A stretch of DNA of 64,000 nucleotides, taken from contig JAKAGT010000006.1 in the NCBI GenBank assembly GCA_021825585.1, positions 62,001-126,000 on the forward strand, written 5' to 3'. Source of the DNA: Bacteroidota bacterium (GTDB taxonomy: Bacteria; Bacteroidota; Ignavibacteria; Kryptoniales; JAKASW01). A program made the position numbers and the translations under genes. A model generated the notes under the pieces. It had not been told where the DNA came from. It did not search any database and saw only the letters and a list, made by a program, of their open reading frames with translations. Shown here piece by piece: positions 8,832 through 17,410 of this stretch; the stretch's first letter is position 1; every line of letters starts with the position of its first letter.

Positions 8832-10088
8832 ATGACACTGCAGGAAGACGAAGTTGAATCGACCCAGAAGGGCGAGAAGGAAGTCCGCACTTTGTCTGCG
8901 CTGATGTCCGGCAGACGCGAATGGTTATTGTTCGTCGTATCCCTTCTTCTGCTGGTTGTTTTGGGTTATACTGTCCGTGAGGTTTTCAGCCCTATCATAG
9001 TGTACGTGATCTTCCTCGTCGCCACTTACCCAATGCGTCACGAGACCATAGTTCGCCATCTTATCCTTCTCGCGACGCTTTTATTCGGGATATGGTTTAT
9101 AGTCGAGGTTGCAGGCGCGGTTCTTCCGTTTGTCGTTGCATTCCTGATAAGCTTCATCTTCTCGCCGGTCGTCGAGATGCTGGCGGGCAAGAAGATCCCG
9201 CGGTCGATTTCCATCATCGGAATCCTGTTGACACTTTTCGGCGCGCTCATCGCCCTGACCGTTGTCCTCCTGCCGATGGTGTTCCAGCAGTTTCAGAACT
9301 TTCTCACTTCGATTCCTACATTGACCAGCGAGGTCAGCAACTCGCTCAACAGTCTCATAAACCGCGGCTTCCTCGGTTTCAGCCCGGAGAATCAGAACCT
9401 GCAGCAGGCCGTTATCGCGGAGATCTCGAGCAGGATTGAGGACGTTACGCGCGCGATTCCAAACGGCATACTGAATTTCGTTGCACAGTCCGCTTCCGCT
9501 CTGACCAAGATGCTGAACCTTGTGCTGGTACCCTTCTTAAGCTTCTACATCTTGAAGGATTTCGAGCTGATCAAATACCGGGTGAAAATGCTCTTCCCGC
9601 GGCGGTACCGCCAGCGTGCATCGGAGATTTACACCATAGTGGACAGGATCCTCGGCAGCTATCTGCGCGGCGCGCTGACGGTTGCATTTATCAACTCGAT
9701 AGTCATCTCTTCTCTGATGTCGATATGGGGAGTCAAGTATCCTCTCGTCATCGGGCTCATATCCGGCCTTCTGGACATGATACCGTATTTCGGAATCATC
9801 GTCAGCATGTCAGTTGCGGTGCTGATCGCGCTGTTCGGGGACAGTCCGGGTTTTCAGGTCGCCATGGTCGTGGTTTCGTTTCTCGGAATGAATCTGACTG
9901 AAACTACGATTCTTTATCCGAGGATTATCGGTTCGAAGATTGGGGTACATCCGGTTCTGCTGATCCTGGCACTGCTGGTGTTCGGATACTTCATGGGATT
10001 CCTCGGACTACTGGTCGCCGTACCCACTACGGCAATCCTCATCGCCCTCAGGAAATACTACGAACGGAACCTCAGGCCTGCGCATTGA
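8832..10088 (+). CDS. AI-2E family transporter (PerM/TqsA-like)
   Basis: 418 residues with about eight membrane helices and a soluble central segment. The family signature is clear in the second half: FYILKDFELIKYRVKMLFP, then GSYLRGALTVAFIN, GLLDMIPYFG and a terminal GLLVAVPTTAIL. These proteins export AI-2 or other small solutes, and some act as Na+/H+ antiporters; the substrate cannot be told from sequence. It has a hydrophilic 30-residue N-terminal tail. The TGA overlaps the TTG start of the downstream gene. Confidence 0.9.
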   Translation: MTLQEDEVESTQKGEKEVRTLSALMSGRREWLLFVVSLLLLVVLGYTVREVFSPIIVYVIFLVATYPMRHETIVRHLILLATLLFGIWFIVEVAGAVLPFVVAFLISFIFSPVVEMLAGKKIPRSISIIGILLTLFGALIALTVVLLPMVFQQFQNFLTSIPTLTSEVSNSLNSLINRGFLGFSPENQNLQQAVIAEISSRIEDVTRAIPNGILNFVAQSASALTKMLNLVLVPFLSFYILKDFELIKYRVKMLFPRRYRQRASEIYTIVDRILGSYLRGALTVAFINSIVISSLMSIWGVKYPLVIGLISGLLDMIPYFGIIVSMSVAVLIALFGDSPGFQVAMVVVSFLGMNLTETTILYPRIIGSKIGVHPVLLILALLVFGYFMGFLGLLVAVPTTAILIALRKYYERNLRPAH

Positions 10089-10768
10089 GCTCGACGCTCT
10101 ACATTGTTTCGACGCCGATAGGAAATTACGACGACATTACTCTGCGGGCATTAAATGTCCTTAAGGGAGCCGACTTCGTAATCTGTGAAGAGTTCAAACT
10201 GGGCAACAGGCTTCTCCGGTATTACGGCATCGACAAGCCGCTCGAGTCGCTTAACGAACACAACGAATTGCGGGATGCGGAAGTGGTTGCCGGCCGCATC
10301 AGGGACGGCGCGGACGCGGCATTGATCTGCGACGCAGGCACACCCGTTCTTGCCGACCCCGGTGGAACGCTCGTCCGAATTGCACTCAAACTCGGTGTCA
10401 AGGTCGTACCAGTTCCCGGTGCCTCTTCGATCCTTGCCGCCCTCGTCGTCTCCGGTTTCGACATCGGCAGGTTTCACTACGCCGGGTTCCTGCCGCGCAA
10501 GAAGGAGGAACGGATAAAGGCATTGGAAGAACTTCGGACGCTTGAGACAGTATCGGTCATAATGGAAGCGCCTTATAGATTTGCGCCGTTGATCGAGGAC
10601 TGCGTGGCCGTTTTCGGAAAAGGGAGACGCGCGATTGCGGCGGTCGATCTTACTTTGCCCGGTGAAAGAGTTTTGCGGGGAAGTCTCGGCGAAATCAGAA
10701 GAGAATATGCGAAAACGCCCTTCAAGGCAGAATTTGTGCTCGTGGTAGATGGCTCTAAGAAGAATTAG
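10085..10768 (+). CDS. rsmI: RsmI-like 16S rRNA C1402 ribose methyltransferase, short form
   Basis: 227 residues of the tetrapyrrole (SAM-dependent) methylase fold. The N-terminus LYIVSTPIGNYDDITLRAL and the later DAGTPVLADPG and VPVPGASSILAAL follow RsmI closely. RsmI 2'-O-methylates 16S rRNA C1402 in the ribosomal P site. Two departures are seen: the usual CEDTR after the first domain motif reads CEEFKLGN, and the protein stops after the catalytic domain while typical RsmI has about 50 more residues. It could be a diverged relative with another substrate. The TTG start overlaps the upstream stop; its end overlaps the next gene by 20 bases. Confidence 0.8.
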   Translation: MSSTLYIVSTPIGNYDDITLRALNVLKGADFVICEEFKLGNRLLRYYGIDKPLESLNEHNELRDAEVVAGRIRDGADAALICDAGTPVLADPGGTLVRIALKLGVKVVPVPGASSILAALVVSGFDIGRFHYAGFLPRKKEERIKALEELRTLETVSVIMEAPYRFAPLIEDCVAVFGKGRRAIAAVDLTLPGERVLRGSLGEIRREYAKTPFKAEFVLVVDGSKKN

Positions 10769-11072
10769 CCTTGTTGTTTTGTCCGCGCTGGCGCTTCAGG
10801 CATGCTCTCAAAAAACGACTTTTTCCCAGAAAAACTTCGTGGGGTTCTATGTCCAGCTTCAGCTGACCGATGTCCAGTATGGAAACCAACCCGCAGTGAA
10901 GAAAGTGAAAGTGGATTCCCTCATGTATGCCTTCAACCTGAATGACAGCCTGGTAAACTCGGCGCTGGCCTGGTATGGGGAGAAACCGGAACGGTGGGAG
11001 AAGTTCGTCGCCGACGTGCAGGCGAGGGTCGACGAGATGAGGAAACATTACGTTAAGCCGAAGTCCCGATGA
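10749..11072 (+). CDS. Small lipoprotein, DUF4296-like
   Basis: 107 residues. The N-terminus has a lipoprotein signal with an LQAC lipobox, so Cys19 would be lipidated. The remaining 88 residues are helical and resemble the Bacteroidota DUF4296 family, with a pattern of VDSLMYAFNL and YGEKPERWEKFV and a final EMRKHY. Function is unknown. The gene begins inside rsmI and its last 20 bases overlap the convergent recQ end, which is unusually compact. Confidence 0.65.
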   Translation: MALRRISLVVLSALALQACSQKTTFSQKNFVGFYVQLQLTDVQYGNQPAVKKVKVDSLMYAFNLNDSLVNSALAWYGEKPERWEKFVADVQARVDEMRKHYVKPKSR

Positions 11073-13650
11073 GTGTCGACACGAGCATCACTTCTGCCAA
11101 TTCGCAGTCCTGGACTGCACGGTGCGCCGACACAACGTCGCCGGTTTCCTTCAACTTCTTCTCTATCAACGCAAACACATCCTTCTTTATCAGCCGCCGC
11201 AAATCTATATCGAAGTTTCTGCTTCTCAGACTTTCGAGAATCTCAATTACATTTTGTGCTGACGTGCCGAGCACTTCAGATATCTCCGCGGCGGTCAATC
11301 CTTCAACGAACAATTCATAGACTTTGAGTTCCGCGTCCGAAAGATTGCCTTCGTCCAATGGCTTGAAGTCGAGGCAGACCTGAAGCAGCCCGTCTGTAAT
11401 CTTATCGGTATGAATTCCCTTGTCGGCGAGGTACTTCGCGATTTCGTTCCTGCTGACCGGATGCTCGTTCGCCATTCTGACCAGGGAGGAATCCGAACAA
11501 ACGCCGAACACAGGTATTTGCAGGTCGACCGCAATTGTCCGCCTCTCGTCGCGGAGCGCCTTGTACAGCGGCTTCCTGAACGAATAGGGTTTATGGACCG
11601 GTTTTGAAAATCCGCTTTTCAGGTAATCCTTTCCTTCTTCCGTAATCGATACGGTAGAATACAGCAGGTTCGCTTTGGAGAGGTATTTTCTGGAGAGAAG
11701 GAAATCGAATGCGAAGTAAACCGCCTGCGGCGGAAGATCTTTCAACTTACCATCGAATTCCTGCCTGAGCTTGTCCGAAAGATCCTTCTTAGAATCTTCC
11801 TTCAGAAGAATCTTGCAGTAGGTCGTCCTGCCGTATCTGCCGCCGGTTGCGTCGACCAACGAAAGGATGGTTCGGTGGATCTCATGCGCGCTCGGGATCG
11901 ATGCATCCTTGGAGACTTCCTGAAGATATACCCGGCTCACCGTGCAGTTATCGCAGTTTCCGCATCCGCTTTGAATCTCCTCCGTGCCGAAGTACGACAG
12001 GATGAAGTTGGTGCGGCAGGTCGTCGTCTTTGCATAGTCTACGATCGCCCGCAATCGGTCCTGAGCCCTATTCGCAAGAAGTGCAATCTGTCCGAAGTCT
12101 ATCGGGAGCCTTTCCGGGTCCTCACGGCTTGTCAGCATCCTGAAGCTGATGCCTTCGGCGGGCGGTTTGTACTCCAGCACTCCGGACCTCTGGAGGATGG
12201 AAAGTGTTCGATTGACGGTGGAAGCGCTGAGACCGGATTTGTGCGCGATGTCTTCGATCGTGACGGGCCTGGCGTCCGTAAAAATGGAGGTGCCGTAGAG
12301 CCGCAGAAGAGTATCGAGCACAGACCGCGTGTCGTTGGAAGAAGTACGGTCCATCGCGCGTCTGTATGCTACCACGTCCACGGTTGAACGAACGTAGGCT
12401 TTTGCCGAAATGCTCGGGATTAGCTGTATGATGCCGTTTTGCGATAGTATTCTGAATACGGAGTCGACCGTCCTCGCGTCGAGCTTCGTCAGTTCCACAA
12501 TTTTCTGCGACGAAACCGACTGGTATTCCTTCGCGGTTGTGCCGACCGGGATCGACAGGGAATCGAAGATGGCGGAGTAGGCCTTGATGAATGCGTCTTT
12601 TTCGGGATACAGCGTACGTATGAAATATTCCTGAACCATCAAGTCCCTCTTGTTGAAAAGGAGGACACATTCCGCCAGCTTCCCGTCCCGTCCCGCTCTC
12701 CCAGCCTCCTGATAATAGGCTTCGAGGGTGCCGGGGACTTCGTAATGAATCACATACCTCACGTCCGCCTTGTTAATACCCATCCCGAATGAATTTGTGG
12801 CTACCATCACCCGGTCATTCTTGAGAAATTCCACCTGTGAATTTGTGCGTTCCACCCCCGTCAGACCGGCATGGTAGCGGAGCGCATTCATCCCCTTGGA
12901 CTTCAGGAGGCCATGTATCTCGTCGACACTCTTCCGCGTCGCAGCGTATACGATTCCCGGTCCCTCGTGGTTCTCTATATACTTGAGCACCGAGTGTGTC
13001 TTGCTCGTCTCCACGATTACCTGGAGAGACAAGTTCTCCCTCGCGAACCCGCTAACATAAACCCTCGGTGATCTCATCTTGAGCTGTGCCACTATGTCGT
13101 CCTGGACATCAGGAGTGGCCGTGGCCGTGAGTGCAAGGAGGGTAGGGGTGCCGATTGCCGCGGAGAATTCTGAAATCCTGGTATAGTGCGGGCGGAAGTC
13201 GTGTCCCCACTGGCTGATGCAATGCGCTTCATCCACTGCCAGTATAGAGACGCGCGTTTTGGAAATTGCGTTGATGAATCTCGCACTCTCGAGCCGCTCC
13301 GGTGCGACATACAGGAGCTTCACCCTCTGTGATGCTACAAGTTGAAGCCTATCCCTTATTTCGTCCAGCTCAAGGGTGCTGTCGAGTTGAGTAGCGACAA
13401 TTTCCTTCCTGTTTATCTGTGCAACCTGATCCTTCATCAGGCTAATCAAGGGAGTGACGACGATTGTTAGCCCGTCCGAAAGAAGTGCCGGAAGCTGGTA
13501 ACATACTGATTTCCCGCCCCCGGTTGGCATCACTGCAAGAGTATCGAATCCGTTCATGACAGAATTGATGATCTCCAGCTGTCCTGCGCGGAATTCCTTT
13601 AACCCGAAAAACTTTTCGAGACCTTTCCGGAGACGATCGGTGGAAGCCAT
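11053..13650 (-). CDS. recQ: ATP-dependent DNA helicase RecQ, long form with HTH tail
   Basis: 865 residues from the ATG at 13650, where family similarity starts (ASTDRLRKGLEKFFGLKEF). Walker A is TGGGKS (43-48) and Walker B DEAH (140-143). The helicase C-domain contains ATNSFGMGINKADVRYVIHYEVP and QEAGRAGRDG. A segment of about 170 residues with winged-helix character follows, then the zinc site ending CGNCDNC, a further winged-helix region, an HRDC-like domain, and a C-terminal HTH (AAEISEVLGTS) of the HTH_40 type. RecQ unwinds 3'-tailed and structured DNA in recombination repair. No convincing Shine-Dalgarno is seen. Confidence 0.93.
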   Translation of the reverse strand: MASTDRLRKGLEKFFGLKEFRAGQLEIINSVMNGFDTLAVMPTGGGKSVCYQLPALLSDGLTIVVTPLISLMKDQVAQINRKEIVATQLDSTLELDEIRDRLQLVASQRVKLLYVAPERLESARFINAISKTRVSILAVDEAHCISQWGHDFRPHYTRISEFSAAIGTPTLLALTATATPDVQDDIVAQLKMRSPRVYVSGFARENLSLQVIVETSKTHSVLKYIENHEGPGIVYAATRKSVDEIHGLLKSKGMNALRYHAGLTGVERTNSQVEFLKNDRVMVATNSFGMGINKADVRYVIHYEVPGTLEAYYQEAGRAGRDGKLAECVLLFNKRDLMVQEYFIRTLYPEKDAFIKAYSAIFDSLSIPVGTTAKEYQSVSSQKIVELTKLDARTVDSVFRILSQNGIIQLIPSISAKAYVRSTVDVVAYRRAMDRTSSNDTRSVLDTLLRLYGTSIFTDARPVTIEDIAHKSGLSASTVNRTLSILQRSGVLEYKPPAEGISFRMLTSREDPERLPIDFGQIALLANRAQDRLRAIVDYAKTTTCRTNFILSYFGTEEIQSGCGNCDNCTVSRVYLQEVSKDASIPSAHEIHRTILSLVDATGGRYGRTTYCKILLKEDSKKDLSDKLRQEFDGKLKDLPPQAVYFAFDFLLSRKYLSKANLLYSTVSITEEGKDYLKSGFSKPVHKPYSFRKPLYKALRDERRTIAVDLQIPVFGVCSDSSLVRMANEHPVSRNEIAKYLADKGIHTDKITDGLLQVCLDFKPLDEGNLSDAELKVYELFVEGLTAAEISEVLGTSAQNVIEILESLRSRNFDIDLRRLIKKDVFALIEKKLKETGDVVSAHRAVQDCELAEVMLVSTLIGTSA

Positions 13651-13850
13651 TGATTGAAATTTAACAACGGAGAGCCAAATAGAGAACAGATGGGCGACGA
13701 CTTCTTTTGCGGATGAATTGTCGTGGCGAAAGCATGTCTGTGTCGATCCCGGTGACATGCGGATTCATGGTTCCATTCATGCTTTTCTCTTACATTACAC
13801 GAACTTCAATCGAGTACCAATAAAATACTTTCCAGCATGAAGGTGAATGA

Positions 13851-14954
13851 ATGGACTATAATTCTGACAAAAGAATCGTAATGACATTAGATGCGGGGGG
13901 AACGAACCTCGTCTTCACCGCCATTCAGGGGAACCGGCAGATAGCCGATGAGATCGCTCTTCCTTCCAACGGTGATAATCTGGATAAGTGTCTTTCTGCA
14001 ATCGTCGAGGGATTCAGCAAGGTGAAGGAAAGACTCAATGAGAGACCCGCGGCAATCAGTTTCGCTTTTCCGGGACCGGCCGATTATCCGGACGGCATAA
14101 TCGGCGATCTTCCCAATATGAAGGGGTTTCGCGGGGGTGTTGCGCTGGGGCCGTTCCTGGAAGAAAAATTTGGTCTGCCGGTTTTCATTAATAATGATGG
14201 AGACCTGTACGCCTATGGCGAAGCGATTGCCGGGTATTTGCCGTACATAAACGGGCTGCTGGAACAGGCGCGAAGTCCGAAGAGGTACAAGAATCTATTG
14301 GGGCTGACTCTCGGGACAGGCTTCGGGGCCGGCATAGTCCACGATGGTGTCCCGCATCTCGGGGACAATTCAATCGCGGGCGAGATCTGGCTTCTGAGGA
14401 ATAAGATGAATCCGGCCATGAATATCGAAGAACATGTCAGTATCCGGGGAGTGAGGAGAGTCTACGCCCATGAAGCAGGAATGGGGTTCAAAGACGCACC
14501 TTCGCCGAAGGACTTATATGAGATTTGTGTGGGCGAGAGGGATGGGAATAAGGCTGCCGCTCTTAAGGCATTTCAAGAAATGGCGGAGGCAGCCGGCGAC
14601 GCCATATCAAACGCGATAACGTTGATAGACGGGCTTGTAGTGATCGGCGGAGGATTGTCGGGGGCCTCGGGTGTCTTCCTCCCTCAGTTGGTCAAGGAGA
14701 TGAACAGCTACTTCACAATGCCCGATGGAAGCCCCCTTAAGAGGCTGGCGGCAAACGTCTATAACCTGGAAGACCATGAAGAGTTGTCGAAATTCCTGAA
14801 GGGATCGGTTAGAGAACTGACCGTCTATGGCACCGACAAAAAGGTAATGTACGATCCTGAGATGAAAATAGGGGTCGGCATATCCAGGATCGGCACAAGC
14901 AGGGCGATCTCAATCGGCGCTTATGTTTTTGCATTGAGCTCGCTCGACAGGTAG
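13851..14954 (+). CDS. ROK-family sugar kinase or regulator-like protein
   Basis: 367 residues. The actin-like ATPase start TLDAGGTNLVF is the phosphate-1 motif. NNDGDLYAYGE carries the ND pair in which Asp acts as catalytic base in glucokinases, and GLTLGTGFGAGI with VVIGGGLSGAS complete the fold. The zinc motif CxCGxxGC found in most ROK proteins is absent. No N-terminal winged helix exists, so a kinase is likelier than a repressor. The substrate is unknown; glucose or another hexose is possible. GGTG lies just before the start. It is a single gene between divergent recQ and a convergent operon. Confidence 0.85.
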   Translation: MDYNSDKRIVMTLDAGGTNLVFTAIQGNRQIADEIALPSNGDNLDKCLSAIVEGFSKVKERLNERPAAISFAFPGPADYPDGIIGDLPNMKGFRGGVALGPFLEEKFGLPVFINNDGDLYAYGEAIAGYLPYINGLLEQARSPKRYKNLLGLTLGTGFGAGIVHDGVPHLGDNSIAGEIWLLRNKMNPAMNIEEHVSIRGVRRVYAHEAGMGFKDAPSPKDLYEICVGERDGNKAAALKAFQEMAEAAGDAISNAITLIDGLVVIGGGLSGASGVFLPQLVKEMNSYFTMPDGSPLKRLAANVYNLEDHEELSKFLKGSVRELTVYGTDKKVMYDPEMKIGVGISRIGTSRAISIGAYVFALSSLDR

Positions 14955-15033
14955 CCGCCCGCTGTCAGGAAGTGTGAACCCACAAAACGCTTAGACCGAG
15001 GCCTCGCCGGTCCCGCCCGAAGCCTGAGAATTG

Positions 15034-15909
15034 CTAAAGAGAATCTACTACTTTCCTTGCTTCCTCAATGTGTGCCGGTGTGGTTCCGCAGCATCCGCCG
15101 ATCATCTCGATACCGATCTTCGAAACGCTTCTGACGAATTCCGCGAATCCTTTCGGGGAACCCGAATATTGCACGACATTATTCTCGACCGTCGGGACAC
15201 CGGCATTCGGCTGGATCAAGACCGGCAGCCTGGTTGAGCGCCGGATCTCTGTCGCGACAAGCATCATGTCCTCGAATCCGCTCCCGCAGTTAGAGCCGAC
15301 GAAGCTTGCACCTGCCTTCTCGAGTCTGCGCACGCAGTCAGCAGCCGATTCGCCGAAGGCCGTCCGGACTTCATCTCCCGATCTCTGGAAAGTCATCGTG
15401 ACGCCGACCTCCGATGCTCCGGCCGACTTGGCGCCTTCGAGCGCGACCAGCGCCTCATCGAGCGAGATCATTGTCTCGATCAGGATAGTCTGGACCCCGT
15501 AGGTTCTCAATGTCTCGACCTGTTTCCTGAACATCCCGGCTGCATCTTCTTTGCTGATGTCTCCGTAAGGTTCGATCAGACTGCCGAGTGGTCCGACTGA
15601 GCCGACCACTGCCGCCGTCTTTCCTGCCGCTTCAAGCGCGATCTTGGCGCCGGTTGAATTCACCGAGTCGACGAATTCCACGGCGCCGCTCCTCTCGAGC
15701 CGGCTCTGCGTCCCACCGAAGGTATTCGTCTCAACGACCTGCGAACCGGCCCTGATATAGTCCAGATGTACCTGGCGAACCACTTCCGGTTTTTCAATAT
15801 TCCAAAGGTCCGGCGGGCTTCCGACGGCCAGTCCCCTATTCTGAAGCTCGGTGCCCATCGCGCCATCAAACAATACAGGTTTACTCGATAACAAATCTAG
15901 AAGCGACAT
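15034..15909 (-). CDS. Homocysteine S-methyltransferase family protein
   Basis: 291 residues forming a zinc-dependent TIM barrel like the N-terminal module of MetH and betaine-homocysteine methyltransferase. The start VLFDGAMGTELQ and ETNTFGG are typical. The zinc ligands are C208 (GSNCGSG) and the pair C273-C274 (GGCCGTTPAHI). It would transfer a methyl group from the corrinoid protein to homocysteine, or work in the reverse direction. It is the last gene of a three-gene operon, two bases after the corrinoid protein gene. Confidence 0.9.
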   Translation of the reverse strand: MSLLDLLSSKPVLFDGAMGTELQNRGLAVGSPPDLWNIEKPEVVRQVHLDYIRAGSQVVETNTFGGTQSRLERSGAVEFVDSVNSTGAKIALEAAGKTAAVVGSVGPLGSLIEPYGDISKEDAAGMFRKQVETLRTYGVQTILIETMISLDEALVALEGAKSAGASEVGVTMTFQRSGDEVRTAFGESAADCVRRLEKAGASFVGSNCGSGFEDMMLVATEIRRSTRLPVLIQPNAGVPTVENNVVQYSGSPKGFAEFVRSVSKIGIEMIGGCCGTTPAHIEEARKVVDSL

Positions 15910-15911
15910 TC

Positions 15912-16295
15912 CTAATCTTCCTTTCTTTCGGATATGATCTTCGTGATAAGTTCAACTGCTTCGGCGGCATTCCTGACGTAGCCTGCCGCGCCTATATCAT
16001 CCGCAAACTTCTGATTGATCGGGGCGCCTCCGATAATTATCGGAACCATAAGCGGTTCGAGTATTCTCATTGAAGTCTTCATCGCCCTGGCGGAAATCAG
16101 GACCTGCGGCAGAAAAATATGGTTATCTCTGAATCGCCTTCCCACGACATCCATGCCGGGGAGGATCCCTTTCTCCAGAATCTCGCCCGGCAGAACGGAT
16201 TCATCGATCAGCTTCGCAGTCAAATCGCCCGCCTCGACATGTTTGCCGGCAATGACAGCGCCGGCCAACATCCCGAACTCTTCACTTATCCCCAT
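15912..16295 (-). CDS. Corrinoid methyltransfer protein with most of the cobalamin-binding domain missing
   Basis: 127 residues. Residues 1-82 are the complete four-helix cap domain of MtaC/MtbC-like corrinoid proteins (PGMDVVGRRFRDNHIFLPQVLISARAM, here cut as PGMDVVGRRF and FLPQVLISARAM). From about residue 84 the sequence jumps to the last strand and helix of the Rossmann domain (IIIGGAPINQKFADDIGAAGY). The part between, about 80 residues in relatives, is gone, including DxHxxG whose His ligates cobalt. The frame is intact across the joint near 16043-16050. As written the protein could not hold cobalamin normally. It overlaps the upstream gene by 10 bases. It may be a true deletion or an assembly collapse. 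Confidence 0.85.
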   Translation of the reverse strand: MGISEEFGMLAGAVIAGKHVEAGDLTAKLIDESVLPGEILEKGILPGMDVVGRRFRDNHIFLPQVLISARAMKTSMRILEPLMVPIIIGGAPINQKFADDIGAAGYVRNAAEAVELITKIISERKED

Positions 16296-17410
16296 CGTTC
16301 AACTGCCTCTTTTAGCAGGAGTATTTTTTCGCGTTTCACTCTCGGTGCTATCGAGCAGGCAGTGCTCAGAATGAACCCACCGACCTTCTTCCCGATTTCG
16401 ATTCTGTCCTTTGCATCAGACGTTATGTCGCCGTCCGTTCCAAGGAGTAGAGTGTTCACCGAATCGACGTTGCCTTTGATAAAACCCTTTTTGCTTGCAA
16501 TCTTCATTGCTTCCTCAAGTTCGACATTCCCCAGCGGCGGTGGGTCCAGGCATTCGATGCCTGAAGCACCGGTGTCGAACATCAATTCAAGCCTGTCTCT
16601 GACTGCGCCGCACGTATGAAGGTATACATGAACACCCTTCTTGCGTATCGAGTGCGATATTCGGGCCTCGAACGGCGCCACGAATTCCCTGTAGAAGGCG
16701 GGTGAGATAAAGCCTGAACCGGCAAAAGGCGAGGAAACCTTAATCGCGTCGATGCCAGTGTCGCACATTTCAACAGCGAGATCCTCTATCAGTCCCGCGA
16801 AATGCGCCAGTATCTTCTTCGACTTCTCCCGATCGTCGATCAGGGCCATCAACCCGTCCTGGTGTCCCAGTAAATCAAGGAAGTAATCGAACGGGGATGT
16901 AATTTCACCATGTATCGAATACTCTTTACCCGCTCGTTTCACGATAGTGTCGATGACGCCGAACTTGTTCCGGGGATCAATTCTGAAATGCAGTCCCTGG
17001 GAAACAGGGATATAGTCAAGAGATTTTGGAAGGTCTTCCAGGTTTATCTCTGCCAGCCCGGGTTTCGGCGCCTCTTGCATGTCAACCTGGGGAAGGTCGT
17101 CATTGCCGAAGATCATCGTCGTACCGTCCTTAAGGCGAACGACCTCTCCGTCTTCCGAGTTGCCACGTTCGACGATTTGATTCCTCCAATTCGGATCATG
17201 TCCGTGCAGACTGATTAGTATGCCGTCGAATCCATAAATTTCCCGGAGCGAAAGGAGTCCTTCCGCAAACGTATCGCCGTCGAACCAGAATTCGACCGGG
17301 GAAACCGGCAGTTGCTGAAGCATGTGTCCGATGCTCATCTGGCACATAAGAGGGACTCTATCAGGTGTCTTGAGATCCATGGCTGCCTTCACGCGTTCCT
17401 TCGAATTCAT
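16286..17410 (-). CDS. Uroporphyrinogen decarboxylase-family corrinoid methyltransferase (MtaA/CmuA-like)
   Basis: 374 residues from the ATG at 17410, supported by AAGGAAG six bases upstream. The start MNSKERVKAAMDLKTPDRVP is that of UroD-fold methyltransferases, not of heme-pathway HemE. Zinc-ligand candidates for thiol or methyl transfer are H265 and C267 (LHTCGAV) and C352 (STACSIAP). Relatives move methyl groups between a corrinoid protein and a thiol or a methylated substrate. It is the first gene of the operon with the corrinoid protein and homocysteine methyltransferase. The methyl donor is unknown, and no corrinoid-reactivating protein (RamA-like) is adjacent. Confidence 0.88.
   Translation of the reverse strand: MNSKERVKAAMDLKTPDRVPLMCQMSIGHMLQQLPVSPVEFWFDGDTFAEGLLSLREIYGFDGILISLHGHDPNWRNQIVERGNSEDGEVVRLKDGTTMIFGNDDLPQVDMQEAPKPGLAEINLEDLPKSLDYIPVSQGLHFRIDPRNKFGVIDTIVKRAGKEYSIHGEITSPFDYFLDLLGHQDGLMALIDDREKSKKILAHFAGLIEDLAVEMCDTGIDAIKVSSPFAGSGFISPAFYREFVAPFEARISHSIRKKGVHVYLHTCGAVRDRLELMFDTGASGIECLDPPPLGNVELEEAMKIASKKGFIKGNVDSVNTLLLGTDGDITSDAKDRIEIGKKVGGFILSTACSIAPRVKREKILLLKEAVERWG

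Noticed and set aside
13651-13758. Longer RecQ start at 13758
   Set aside because: The extra 36 residues show no similarity to RecQ and no ribosome site precedes this ATG; homology begins at the Met at 13650.
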